Below are positions 21,349-30,948 of a stretch of 64,000 nt of DNA, in pieces. Origin of the DNA: Cherax quadricarinatus (lineage: Eukaryota > Arthropoda > Malacostraca > Decapoda > Parastacidae); NCBI RefSeq assembly GCF_038502225.1, contig NW_027195265.1, forward strand, positions 62,001 to 126,000, written 5' to 3'. Each line of letters starts with the position of its first letter. Position 1 is the stretch's first letter. A model generated the notes under the pieces. The model had not been told where the DNA came from. It was given only the letters and a program-made list of their open reading frames with translations, and did no database searches. The translations under genes and the position numbers were made by a program.

Positions 21349-23573
21349 TTAGAACTGCTGGAGCTTGTGGAACTCCTTGAAACAAGGCACCATGCACAGA
21401 GGCACCTTACATTCCTCACACATAAACCGAGTGTCTTTGCGTCTTTGTTGCTGTCGTTTTGTTTGTGCACAGACGATGCATCTCTTCTGAGCATATTTCT
21501 TCTTAGTTGCAGGAAGCTGTATTATGAATGATCACCTTCCCTCCTCAAACGCTTGGGTATATCCTGAGGAGTTCGAGGATCTTGTTGTATAGCAGGTGTT
21601 GTTACCTGGTACTTCATTATGAGTTGTCTGACAACAGACAAACAAAATTCACCATACGGTGGTCTGTTACCAGTCTTTATTTGGTACATATTATATGCAT
21701 TGAGCATTGAAATGTCCATGAGATGGAAGAAAAGTTTCATGTACCACTTGTAACTTTTACGAACACAATCAACAAAACCAATCTGCATGTCACATTTGTC
21801 AACCAAGCGCATGTTTTGTGTATAATCAATCACTGTCACTGGTTTTTGAATACATTCATTAGTCACTCTATCAATTTTAGCACTGTCTTGCATTTCGTTA
21901 CAGTGAGTGGTTGTCAACAATGTGACATCTCGTTTGTCATGCCACCGTAATGCCATGATGTCATTGGCATTAAACACCTGCACCTCATCACCACAAGTGC
22001 CTGCACTGAACCTGGGCATATGTTTATGATTAGAATGCACTGTGCCACACACATCTGTCATGTTCATTCCCAAGAAATCACTGAGTAAAGGGCTTGTGTA
22101 CCAGTTATCAGCATATAATGTATGCCCCTTACCAAGATAAGGTGCCATCATGCTTCTCACTACGTCACCTGAGATACCCAATAACATCCTGGTATCTTTC
22201 AATGTTTTACTTCCTGTGTATATAACAATATCCAATACCAGGCCACTGTCACAGTCACAGAGTACAAACAGTTTTATACCAAAGCGTTTCCTCTTGCTTG
22301 GTATATACTGCTTGAATGACAGTCTACCTTTGAACAAAATCAGACTCTTCAATTACAAGATTCTTGAATGGATAAAAGTACATGTTGAACTTTTGTTTCA
22401 GATACATAAAAATATTTCTAATCTTGTATAACCTGTCACTTCTGTCAGGCCTGGTTTTGTCAGAGAAGTGCAACATACATAACAGTAAGATAAACCTGTT
22501 CACTGGGATGATTTCACTGAAGACCGGGGTACAAATTAGCCGATCTGTGGACCAGTATGCTTTTATATTATGCTTATAGACATGAGGCATAAGCATTATT
22601 GTTGCAAAAAGCAAATACATTTCTGCAACAGTCGTCTCTTTCCACTGGTGTAGTCTTGACTGTGGTGATATGATCATATTTGCCATGGTGTACTCAAAAT
22701 ACTTATTACTTTCCCTAACAATAGTTTCCATCAAGGGCTGGTCAAAGAATAGTTCAAAGATTCCAGTTCATTTGCAGTGTTTCCAAGGAGACAAGTTGGT
22801 AGAATTCCACTTTGAGAGTCATCAAACTGGTGGGAAGTGGGAACAAAATTGCAATTTTGCTGCCAATCCCAGAAACAGTTTGCTGGTGGATACTGGACAT
22901 CATAAGCTGGTTGTGCGGGTAGTTGTGGTTGTGATGGGCTAGAGGCTGACGCTCCGCTTTGTCCTTGAGCTGAGGAGTCAGCGGTGTGGGTCCCAGCCTG
23001 GGCTGGTGAGTCACGCATTGCCGTGGCACTACCATCACCACTACCACCACCTGCTGATGCTTGTGGTCTATCCATGCCTAGTGTAGCCACATCATCCTCA
23101 CTTTCACTGACTATTCCTGGTGTAGGGCCACGGGATGTACTCCGTCCCCTGGGCACTACATAGGGAACACTATCCAAGTGCATGCGGCGGCGTATATACT
23201 GACGCTTCATTGGTGAATATGTTTCTTCACTATCACTACTCGAATGATCGTCAAGAGCAATAAAATCACAATCCACGTCACTATTATCATCATTACTGAA
23301 GTCAGAGGCCTGGCCATGCGAAAATATTAGTTTTCTCTTGCGACGAGGTACAACTGAACGTGACTGAGACGTGCCCACACCAGAGGTAAAAGGTTGAGGA
23401 TTGTCAGGGTTTTCTGCACTATTATCGATATCCTAATCACTCCTTTCGGTCACTAACTGATCAAAGCCAAAGAATTCGTCTTCATTTCTACTTCCATCAC
23501 TGTCAGAACTATCAGATAGGAACAGGAGAGTCCCAATTTTCCTTGGAGTGAGAGCTGCCTTGCGACGAGGCAT
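21349..23573 (-). pseudogene. piggyBac transposase
   Basis: The start MPRRKAALTPRK (ATG at 23571-23573) leads an acidic, S/D-rich N-terminus broken by a stop near 23433. A second acidic stretch with the MKRQYIRRR block follows, then the DDE_Tnp_1_7 domain (KYFEYTMANMIISPQ, EMYLLFATIMLMPHV, FSEIIPVNRF, GRLSFKQYIPSKRKRFGIKLF, LYADNWYTS, HLMDISMLNAYNMY). The second and third catalytic aspartates (DNWYTS, MDIS) are present. The first, normally in an IDES block, reads IEES at a frameshift near 22350. The C-terminal cysteine-rich domain (KRCIVCAQTK, CEECKVPLC, C-x3-C, H) at 21349-21530 is in yet another frame. It is not functional as it stands. Confidence 0.9.
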
Positions 23574-23628
23574 GGTGAACAAGGGTAACTGAGCCGGCGT
23601 TCCCACAATGCTATGCGGGCGCCTAGAC

Positions 23629-24017
23629 AACTAACTACATGAAAACCACCTGTTCACACTTTCACTCACCCACTTGTCTATAATCACGGAAATATGAATC
23701 TTAACTAGTCATAAGTTTGCCTGTGATACTACAATATAGAACCTGTGTATTGTGCCAAAACAAAAGCATTCACATTGCTAAACTCACGAACTATAATGTA
23801 GTCACTTAGCCTTAATACCAACTTTCTCCATAATCTATATTAATTTAGAGTTAAGAATTAATCTAAGTCTGCCCGAAATGCCTAGCCATGCTAGGTGTCC
23901 TAGTGGCCCCCTCTGTAATTAGTATTTTAAAACATGTAAACCACACAATAACCAAAACCTGTAAACCCCACATTGTAATCTTTATAGAGAATAAATTTGA
24001 TTGATTGATTGACTGAT
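23629..24017 (+). mobile_element. LINE A 3' tail (5'-truncated insertion)
   Basis: Matches the 3' UTR of LINE A copy 1 (about 739-1180), beginning ACAACTAACTACATGAAAACC and ending AATAAATTTGATTGATTGATTGACTG. It lies between the transposase start and the right end of the piggyBac element, so it inserted into that element. Confidence 0.88.
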
Positions 24018-24170
24018 TCATGGTGCACACCCACCACGCAGAGCTATTCTCTCACATGTAGGCCTACCAGCCTTCTCGTGCTAAATTTGACACCACTAGA
24101 ATTTTGTTGTAGACCTACGGTTTGGACCCTCAACGTATAGCCGTAGATCTACGGCACAGACCCTCAAGGG

Positions 24171-24665
24171 GGTAAACGATCCAAACATATATATATGTTC
24201 TCTCACATAGCACCCCAGAAGTATATATACGTTTCATGTTTCATTCATTCAAAATTGGCACAATAAGCTGCCTGAGTTGCCTAGACATGAGAGAATGGGT
24301 GTGCGTACTCAGTGTGCGCCATATGAAAAAAATTGGGGATGCCTGCATACCACATGCTCTTTTTCTCTATAAAAAAAAAATGATTTTTTTTTTCTCAAAA
24401 TATTTGGGGCGCTGCGCAGGTGAACGTATATACAGTGGACCCCCGCATAACGATCACCTCCGAATGCGACCAATTATGTAAGTGTATTTATGTAAGTGCG
24501 TTTGTACGTGTATGTTTGGGGGTCTGAAATGGACTAATCTACTTCACAATATTCCTTATGGGAAAAAATTCGGTCAGTACTGGCACCTGAACATACTTCT
24601 GGAGTGAAAAAATATCGTTAACCGGGGGTCCACTGTATATGTTTGGACCGTTTAAAGGTTAACTA
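24171..24665. mobile_element. TTAA MITE with nested Tigger MITE
   Basis: The right end is TGGACCGTTTAAAGGTTAA. The left end (GTAAACGATCCAAACATATA) is fused to the end of the neighbouring piggyBac element and has lost part of its TTAA. ACATATATATATGT and GTATATATACG boxes lie at the left, and TATATGTTTGGACC at the right. A Tigger MITE interrupts it at 24433. Confidence 0.8.
24433..24635. mobile_element. Tigger-type MITE
   Basis: A 203-bp element, ends CAGTGGACCCCCGCATAACG and its inverted complement (ACCGGGGGTCCACTG at the right), TA duplications at 24431-24432 and 24636-24637. Confidence 0.93.
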
Positions 24666-24734
24666 CTAAGGCGTTTTCAGGAAGGTAACTACCGTGTTAA
24701 ATGATGGTCTACTGTACTTATGTGTATCTGTACC

Positions 24735-25062
24735 TAAATAAACTTACACACTGTGCTGGCATGCAGGTACACATTAAAATCACTAAGAGTGTCTTATTAG
24801 TCTTGAAGGCACCATATTAATAACAATAACAACACAATAATAATCACTCTGAGGAACATTAAATGTCATATTACATTAATATACACATTTTGATTAATCC
24901 ATCTATGATTTCTTTTTAAATTATATAATAAACACACTATGTAATATATAAACATGATAAATACACCCACAGTAGAATAAATTAACACAAATATGAAATG
25001 TTTTCCCAGTCGTCTTGTCGGAGAGAATAATGTTTTCTCTAGTTCAACACCAAAGAAAATAT
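24735..25062 (+). repeat. Repeat R, copy 3 (partial)
   Basis: Matches 5225-5409 and 16025-16110 as one uninterrupted stretch (ACACTGTGCTGGCATGCAG through AGTCGTCTTGTCGGAGAGA). Because it lacks Tigger A, it documents the empty insertion site, with one TA where the left copy has two. Confidence 0.85.
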
Positions 25063-25464
25063 GTACAAAATAGTATTACTGGGGGTAACTGTAGAAAATA
25101 GTATTACTGGGGGTAACTGTAGAAAATAGTATTACTGGGGGTAACTGTAGAAAATAGTATTACTGGGGGTAACTGTAGAAAATAGTATTACTGGGGGTAA
25201 CTGTAGAAAATAGTATTACTGGGGGTAACTGTAGAAAATAGTATTACTGGGGGTAACTGTAGAAAATAGTATTACTGGGGGTAACTGTAGAAAATAGTAT
25301 TACTGGGGGTAACTGTAGAAAATAGTATTACTGGGGGTAACTGTAGAAAATAGTATTACTGGGGGTAACTGTAGAAAATAGTATTACTGGGGGTAACTGT
25401 AGAAAATAGTATTACTGGGGGTAACTGTAGAAAATAGTATTACTGGGGGTAACTGTAGAAAATT
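25063..25464 (+). repeat. 28-bp minisatellite, about 14 units
   Basis: Unit AAATAGTATTACTGGGGGTAACTGTAGA, with units almost identical to each other, so the array is young or recently homogenised. It is flanked by R sequence. Confidence 0.95.
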
Positions 25465-25689
25465 ATTCCTTTCATACACCTTCACTTAGTGTCATTCCTT
25501 CTAAAAAATGGTGTGTTACATGAGAATGGAAGTGTTGTTCTTTATTTATTCTACTTTACCAACGTGGAGACAACTTGTACACAGTGTAGATGAATACACA
25601 TGTGTCTAATTTATCAACTTGTACACAATGTAATGTGCTTGTATTATGGTATAAGATTCACAAACATGGGAATGAACTAAAACCAGACG

Positions 25690-25764
25690 TGTTTGTTTAC
25701 AGACTCTGCATTTCTGTCCTCTCTCATTTACTCATTTTCTCTCTCTCTCTCTCTCTCTCATTTA

Positions 25765-25800
<36 letters not shown>

Positions 25801-26100
25801 CTCATTCTCTCTCTCTCTCATTTATTCATCTTTTTATCATTTAATCACCTCTCACCCTACATTAAGACTATAAATATTTTAAGCAACACAAAAGTAACTC
25901 TAAAATGTGTACTGTATATGCATTTTATCACTCTAGGGCGCTTTAAGTGTCGTAGTTTATTTATTACGTGGGGGTGTGGGTGGGGTGCCCTGGCTACCAT
26001 ACCTCCCACACCTGACTTCTTACCCTACATCAAGACTACAAATATTTTAAGTAAGTAATGAGTGTACTGTGTGTGTATTGTACTTTGTAATAATTTTTAA
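25690..26100 (+). repeat. Repeat R distal part with (TC)n
   Basis: Resembles 16155-16290: a TTTGTTTACAGAC/AAAAC stretch, (TC)n runs at 25738-25819, CTACATTAAGACTA and ATATTTTAAG. A second partial copy of the end stands at 26020-26100. Between 25465 and 25690 I see only unclassified sequence. Confidence 0.7.
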
Positions 26101-26157
26101 TGCCTGGATTTATTGCTAACTTAATATATGTTAGTGTAAACTTGTTATCTGGCATTT

Positions 26158-26301
26158 TTATTATTTTATTATCACACTGGCCGATTCCCACCAAGGCAGG
26201 GTGGCCCGAAAAAGAAAAACTTTCACCATCATTCGCTCCATCACTGTCTTGCCAGAAGGGTGCTTTACACTACAGTTTTTAAACTGCAACATTAACACCC
26301 C
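26158..26301 (-). mobile_element. RTE-like LINE 3' tail with target duplication
   Basis: Complement of an RTE tail (CACTGGCCGATTCCCACC, one minisatellite unit, CGAAAAAGAAAAACTTTCACC, to ACACCCC). It is flanked by a 10-bp duplication TCTGGCATTT at 26148-26157 and 26302-26311. It defines the true 3' end and a short, strongly 5'-truncated insertion. Confidence 0.88.
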
Positions 26302-26589
26302 TCTGGCATTTATATGCATTTATAAGTGGAAAAAATGGCATTCTGTTTTCTGGTGGTAACCTGGAACCTAACCTGCCTTATAAGTGGGGATTACTGTACT
26401 TATTATTACCATCAACATACCTTGTTCACTGAGTTTAATCTCTTCTTTAGCTGCCACGAGAGACAGAGAACGTACACACACACAGACAAACACATAGCTA
26501 ACCCTTTTACTGTGAACTTCTTGCGTACTTCTTCTATTCCTTGTTCTTCTTCCTCTTCCTACAATAAATACTCACCTCTCACCCGACAT

Positions 26590-27156
26590 TAAAATTACAA
26601 ATATTTTAAGGTAGGTAATGAGTGTACTGTTAAGATTACAAATATTTTAAGGTAAGTAATGAGTGTACTGTTAAGATTACAAATATTTTAAGGTAAGTAA
26701 TGAGTGTACTGTTAAGATTACAAATATTTTAAGGTAAGTAATGAGTGTACTGTTAAGATTACAAATATTTTAAGGTAAGTAATGAGTGTACTGTTAAGAT
26801 TACAAATATTTTAAGGTAGGTAATGAGTGTACTGTTAAGATTACAAATATTTTAAGGTAAGTAATGAGTGTACTGTTAAGATTACAAATATTTTAAGGTA
26901 GGTAATGAGTGTACTGTTAAGATTACAAATATTTTAAGGTAAGTAATGAGTGTACTGTTAAGATTACAAATATTTTAAGGTAAGTAATGAGTGTACTGTT
27001 AAGATTACAAATATTTTAAGGTAAGTAATGAGTGTACTGTTAAGATTACAAATATTTTAAGGTAGGTAATGAGTGTACTGTTAAGATTACAAATATTTTA
27101 AGGTAAGTAATGAGTGTACTGTTAAGATTACAAATATTTTAAGGTAAGTAATGTGT
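26590..27156 (+). repeat. 41-bp minisatellite, about 14 units
   Basis: Units carry GATTACAAATATTTTAAGGT followed by AAGTAATGAGTGTACTGTTAA, a few with GTAGGT in place of GTAAGT. The unit comes from the end of repeat R. Every unit holds a splice-donor-like AAGGTAAGTAAT on the plus strand, antisense to the neighbouring XXYLT1-like gene. Confidence 0.95.
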
Positions 27157-27184
27157 ACTGTGTATCATACTTCATTGTTTTTAA

Positions 27185-27520
27185 TGCCTAGTTCAGGTTT
27201 TAATATACTAAAAATGTTATAAATGGTACAAAGGTGACATCAAAACAATATGTAAAGATAGCTGACACAAACCCACTACCAGTACCGTGTACTGGAAGTA
27301 TGTATCAGTAAGGGGCGACTCCTCGTTTAGTGACCAATTCACTCAATAACCTACTCAAATAAATAAATAACAAAAAGGCACAATACCGTGACTGGAACGA
27401 TACACAAATAACCCGCACATAGAAGACAGAAGCTTACGACGACGTTTCGGTCCGACTTGGACCATTGACAAAGTCACTCTCAGGAACCCAACTCGGTCAT
27501 TAAGTGAGGACTACCTGTAG
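27185..27520 (-). repeat. Degraded TA-type MITE with embedded element
   Basis: 27185-27345 and 27480-27520 resemble the MITE at 18970-19291 (AAAGGTGACATCAAAACAATAT, AAGTGAGGACTAC). Between them, 27350-27480 holds an insertion containing a hammerhead-like motif. Confidence 0.5.
27433..27478 (-). ncRNA. Hammerhead-like motif, Penelope type (degenerate)
   Basis: On the minus strand, a stem GGTCC-AAGT-CGGACC is followed directly by GAAACGTCGTCG, as helix II and the GAAA core of hammerhead ribozymes found in Penelope-like elements. The CUGANGA part before it appears degraded to TTGTCAA. Activity is doubtful. Confidence 0.35.
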
Positions 27521-27598
27521 TCTACAATTTAGCTGTGTATACGGTATATAAGTCCCAATTTAGCCAAGTAGGTCACAATTCCAGCGGCCTCAACTCAC

Positions 27599-27869
27599 GT
27601 ATAACATCAGAACGACGCAGGCGGTCGACAGCGACCAGAACGACTCCACTATTGAACCCCGGGAAGCCGCCTTGGGTGGCTGGCACCGACCCCAGGCCAG
27701 TGCCAGCACCGGGACCAGGGGGCGACCCCAGAGTGGTGTCAGGGTGGAGGCGACGGTATTGAGACAGCACATGACGGTACACCGGTGACTGCTCTAGGGT
27801 CATGCCCAGGATGTTGTCAGCAGTGAAGCGCTCGAAATGAGAGTGTAGTTCTGCGATGTCACCCTTCAC
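27599..27869 (-). CDS. XXYLT1: Xyloside xylosyltransferase 1-like, exon after the DxD exon
   Basis: An internal coding exon of 271 bp, 90 codons plus one base. It is bounded by an acceptor CTTACAG at 27870-27876 and a donor GTGAGT at 27593-27598 (minus strand). The protein reads VKGDIAELHSHFERF, then QSPVYRHVLSQYRRLHPDT and, after a glycine/proline loop, GGFPGFNSGVVLVAVDRLRRS. The PVYRH, FPGFNSGV and following hydrophobic strand are hallmarks of GT8 XXYLT1. That enzyme adds the second, alpha-1,3-linked xylose to O-glucosylated EGF repeats, for example on Notch, in the endoplasmic reticulum. The G/P-rich loop is longer than I expect from the vertebrate protein. Exons for the C-terminus (donor phase 1) are not found to the left in this window. 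Confidence 0.88.
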
Positions 27870-27876
27870 CTGTAAG

Positions 27877-28140
27877 GTTAAGAATGACTTGTCAGTGTAA
27901 GAATGGCAATTCATGCAAGATCAACTGTTGGTGCAAGAACTACTGTTATTGTAAGAATGACTGCCAGTGTAAGAATGACTGCCAGTGTATGAATGACTGT
28001 CAGTGTAAGAATGACTGTCAGTGTAAGAATGACTGCCAGTGTATGAATGACTGTCAGTGTAAGAATGACTGCCAGTGTAAGAATGACTGTCAGTGTAAGA
28101 ATGACTGTCAGTGTAAGAATGACTAAGTGAAAGAATGACT
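27877..28140. repeat. 18-bp minisatellite at the XXYLT1-like acceptor
   Basis: About 14 units of GTGTAAGAATGACTGCCA with variants. On the gene's strand each unit reads CATTCTTACACTGACAG, resembling the true acceptor CATTCTTAACCTTACAG that directly adjoins the array. The array therefore looks like tandem copies of the 3' splice-site region. Confidence 0.92.
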
Positions 28141-28197
28141 GTCAGTGTCACCTGTAAGATCAAGAGAACTGACCGTACCCATCTGTCACACACACAT

Positions 28198-28236
28198 CAG
28201 TATTCATTAACAACCATCACAGGAGCCATCAACAAC
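28198..28236 (+). repeat. Start of the 39-bp minisatellite
   Basis: TTAACAACCATCACAGGAGCC plus CATCAACAAC is one unit of the large 39-bp array that resumes at 35245. The I-like LINE separates them. Confidence 0.75.
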
Positions 28237-28967
28237 AATTCCTCTTCAAGGGGGACTCCTTGGCGTGGTGAAGAGGCTCTTGGTCTGAGGAATTAGACCT
28301 GTCGGTCTCCTTTCTCAGACCGAACCTAATTACCCCCCAATCCCCTCTTCCCTATCCCATCCTCCCCTTTTTCCTTTCCTCCTCCTCCCCACCCCTCCCT
28401 TTTGCCCTTCCTTTTTTGGCCTTTGGGATTTTTTCCCACAGGCGTGCTAGTTCCTAGGTAGGGGAAAGGGTACAGGGGTCCATCCCATTCCATTGAGGTT
28501 CTTGGCGGTGGCGTAGTTTGCCGTAGAATCTGGATCACCTGAGGATGTCCCAATCCCTCTCCGGTATCCAGGAGGGCAGCTTTGGGTGTCTTTCGGGCGA
28601 TGGGTATCTCTGGAAGCCACCTTTCGGATTCTGGGGGTGGTGGCCGAAGGAGGTATGCTTTGTGGCAGATATCCGGCTGCCCTCTCTTTTGTCCACCAAG
28701 GTAGCTCGGCAGATGTGAGGTTGCTATCCCGGATTGCTGGTTTACTGGCATGATGGGTAGGGTATGGTACGGGTTCCATGCTGCATCTGCGCTACTTGCG
28801 GTGCTAAGGTCCTCTTGGGCATGGAGGGAGATTTCTGGCACTTTCATTCCTCCCAGGAACTATCCCTCCCCGGTCTCCCCTTTTTTTTTTTTTTTATTTT
28901 ATTTTCTTCTTTTTTTTTTCTTAAAAACAAAAAGAAAGAAGTAACCTAACCATGGAGTACCCGATCC

Positions 28968-30884
28968 ATGACTCCCTCTACCCCCGGGCCCCTTATTGTT
29001 ACCGCACCCCGCTCTGACCTCGCTTCGTCTTTTGGCCACTCTTCAGACATTCCTAAGGCCCCTGTACCTCTTGCTGGTGCTGTTTCATCACCCGCTTCAG
29101 GTGCCGGGGTTTCGACTGACTCCTTCGATTTGTCTGACCTCCGCTCTCCTTTGACTATGCTTCCAGCTTCTCCCTCTACGGTGCGGCGGTTTTCGAATTG
29201 CCAGCCCATCCCACATCGGACCGACTCTGGTCCCACTTCTAAACGCCAACGACAATCTCCTGATGACGTTACTTCGTTACCTTCCCATTCTACTCGGAAA
29301 AGACCGACATGTCATGCACTCCCTCTCCACACTCAGTTTCAGACCACACAATGGACTAAATTCTTTACATTAAGACCGACTTCTACTGCCTATCTTTCCG
29401 ACCATAGTATTGGCAAAGTGCTCCTATGCCACGTTGGTAGAGACATTTCCTTTCATGCTCTTAAGAGTGGTACGTGCATCATCACAGTCCAGAATTCTAC
29501 CCAAGCTCATGATCTTTCTCTTCTTTCACATATCGATACCATTCCTATCACTATCGAAAAACATCATTCCCTCAATTCTTGTAGTGGTACTGTTATTCTG
29601 CCCCATACCATAGTCCAACAGAATTTCCAGACATGTGGCACTGACATTCTCGAACAGTTGGAACTCCAAGATCTCCCAATTCTCAAGGTAGACACTTATG
29701 TTCTTCCTGCCCGCGGGCAAAGACGATAGATACCCTTGCAATGTGGCTCGTTAAACTTTTGACAGCCGTGAACTCCCATCCTCTGTTTATATAGCAGGAC
29801 ATTGGTTACAAGTTCGGAAGGTGATCCCTACACTGCAACAGTGTAGGAATTGCTGGCGATTTGGCCACCCAGCAAAATATTGCAGATCTATAGCCAAATG
29901 CCCAGTCTGTGGTGCCAATGACCATTCTAATATGTCTTGCAGTCGACCTCCTTCTTGCCTTAATTGTCACGAGGCTCACCCTTCGTACTCTCGCCATTGC
30001 CAGGTCTACTTAAATGAGCGGGAAATTCATTGCCTCAAAGAGGCAGAAGGTCTCCCTTATGCTATGGTGGTTTCTCATCTCCGCCTCCAAGGGAGACTGC
30101 CCCGTGTTTCTTATTCTCGTGTTTCAAAGCGTCCCCCCACTTCTGGGGTCACATCTTCTGCAGCCTCCTCTGTGGCTGCCAGTCCCACAGTCACTCCTGT
30201 ATCTAATTCTTTTGCTGTCCTGGGCTCAGACGTCACTACTTCAACTCCTCAGTCTGTCCTCACTTTTTCGTGTTCTCCCTCACAAACCCCGGTATCGACA
30301 AGACCTCGTACGACACCTCCTCCCAATCGTCCCTCTACTTCTCAGAGGTCCAAAAAAATCTCCTTTAACCCCTCCTTCCCTTCATCCACCTCCACATTTT
30401 ACCCTCCCAGTCTCTGTACCTGGGTCTTCCCCTTTCACTGGCTCGTTACAAGTGTGGAGGTTCATCCTCCTCCTCGTACTGTGTCTTCCTCCCTTGTCCC
30501 CTCCCAAGTTTCTTCCTCTTCTGCCACCTCCCAGGTTTCTGCCTCTTCTGTCCCCTCCCACACTTCTCCAGTTCCCTCCACCCTTTTGCCCCCCCCCCCA
30601 CCTTGGTACAGTCCATTACAGCTCCAATCGTTACTCAAACTCCTCCTCCTTCCATCTCCAATATTGTCTCCCATACGACGTCTCTGAACTCCGAAATACT
30701 TGAAGTAATCTCTGAATATATTGCAGAGACCAAACCATCAATAGACACTGATCCACCCTCTGTTCCTTCTTTTTCCTCTTCTCCATCTGCACAACTCCTT
30801 TCTTCACAACGCACCGTTCCTTCGCTGCTTGAACGTTTTCCTTTGCCACCGCATGTGGACTTTTCTAACCCCTCTAGTCCGTAG
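28968..30884 (+). pseudogene. I-like LINE ORF1 (nucleic-acid-binding, zinc knuckles)
   Basis: The first part (28968-29729) is S/T/P-rich, with TKFFTLRPTS and a HVGRDISFHALKSGTC block, an RRM-like or Gag-like fold. After a frameshift, 29821-30687 shows three CCHC knuckles: CRNCWRFGHPAKYC, CPVCGANDHSNMSC and CLNCHEAHPSYSRHC. A long S/P/T-rich tail follows and shifts frame again near 30600. The start at 28968 (ATGACTCCCTCTACC) is the first plausible ATG; ATGGAGTACCC at 28951 is another. The protein would bind the element's RNA. Confidence 0.8.
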
Positions 30885-30948
30885 GTACCCTTACCTGCGG
30901 ATTTCAGGTATTTTTATCATTGCCAATCATGGCCTATTTACAATGGAA

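Larger units (their letters stand above)
20828..24170 (-). mobile_element. piggyBac transposon (decayed)
   Basis: The left end is TTAACCCTTTCTGGGTCC at 20828. The right end is diverged (ACCCTCAAGGGGGTAA near 24170), but the subterminal 24018-24165 matches, inverted, the first 150 bases of the non-autonomous copies A-C, including two CCGTAG/CTACGG boxes. Inside lie a minus-strand piggyBac transposase gene with frameshifts, a 54-base poly(A) run at 20889-20944, and a LINE A tail in the 5' part (23629-24017). It is the best local candidate for a relative of the autonomous partner of the non-autonomous elements. Confidence 0.8.

Noticed and set aside
25063..27156. CRISPR-like arrays of regular short repeats
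   Set aside because: The 28-bp and 41-bp repeats are contiguous with no unique spacers, and the DNA is eukaryotic.
27884..28193. CQCKNDCQCKND and HSYTDSHSYTGS frames near the XXYLT1-like exon
   Set aside because: Not supported as genes: they are readings of the 18-bp minisatellite. I keep only the possibility of alternative acceptor use as a finding.
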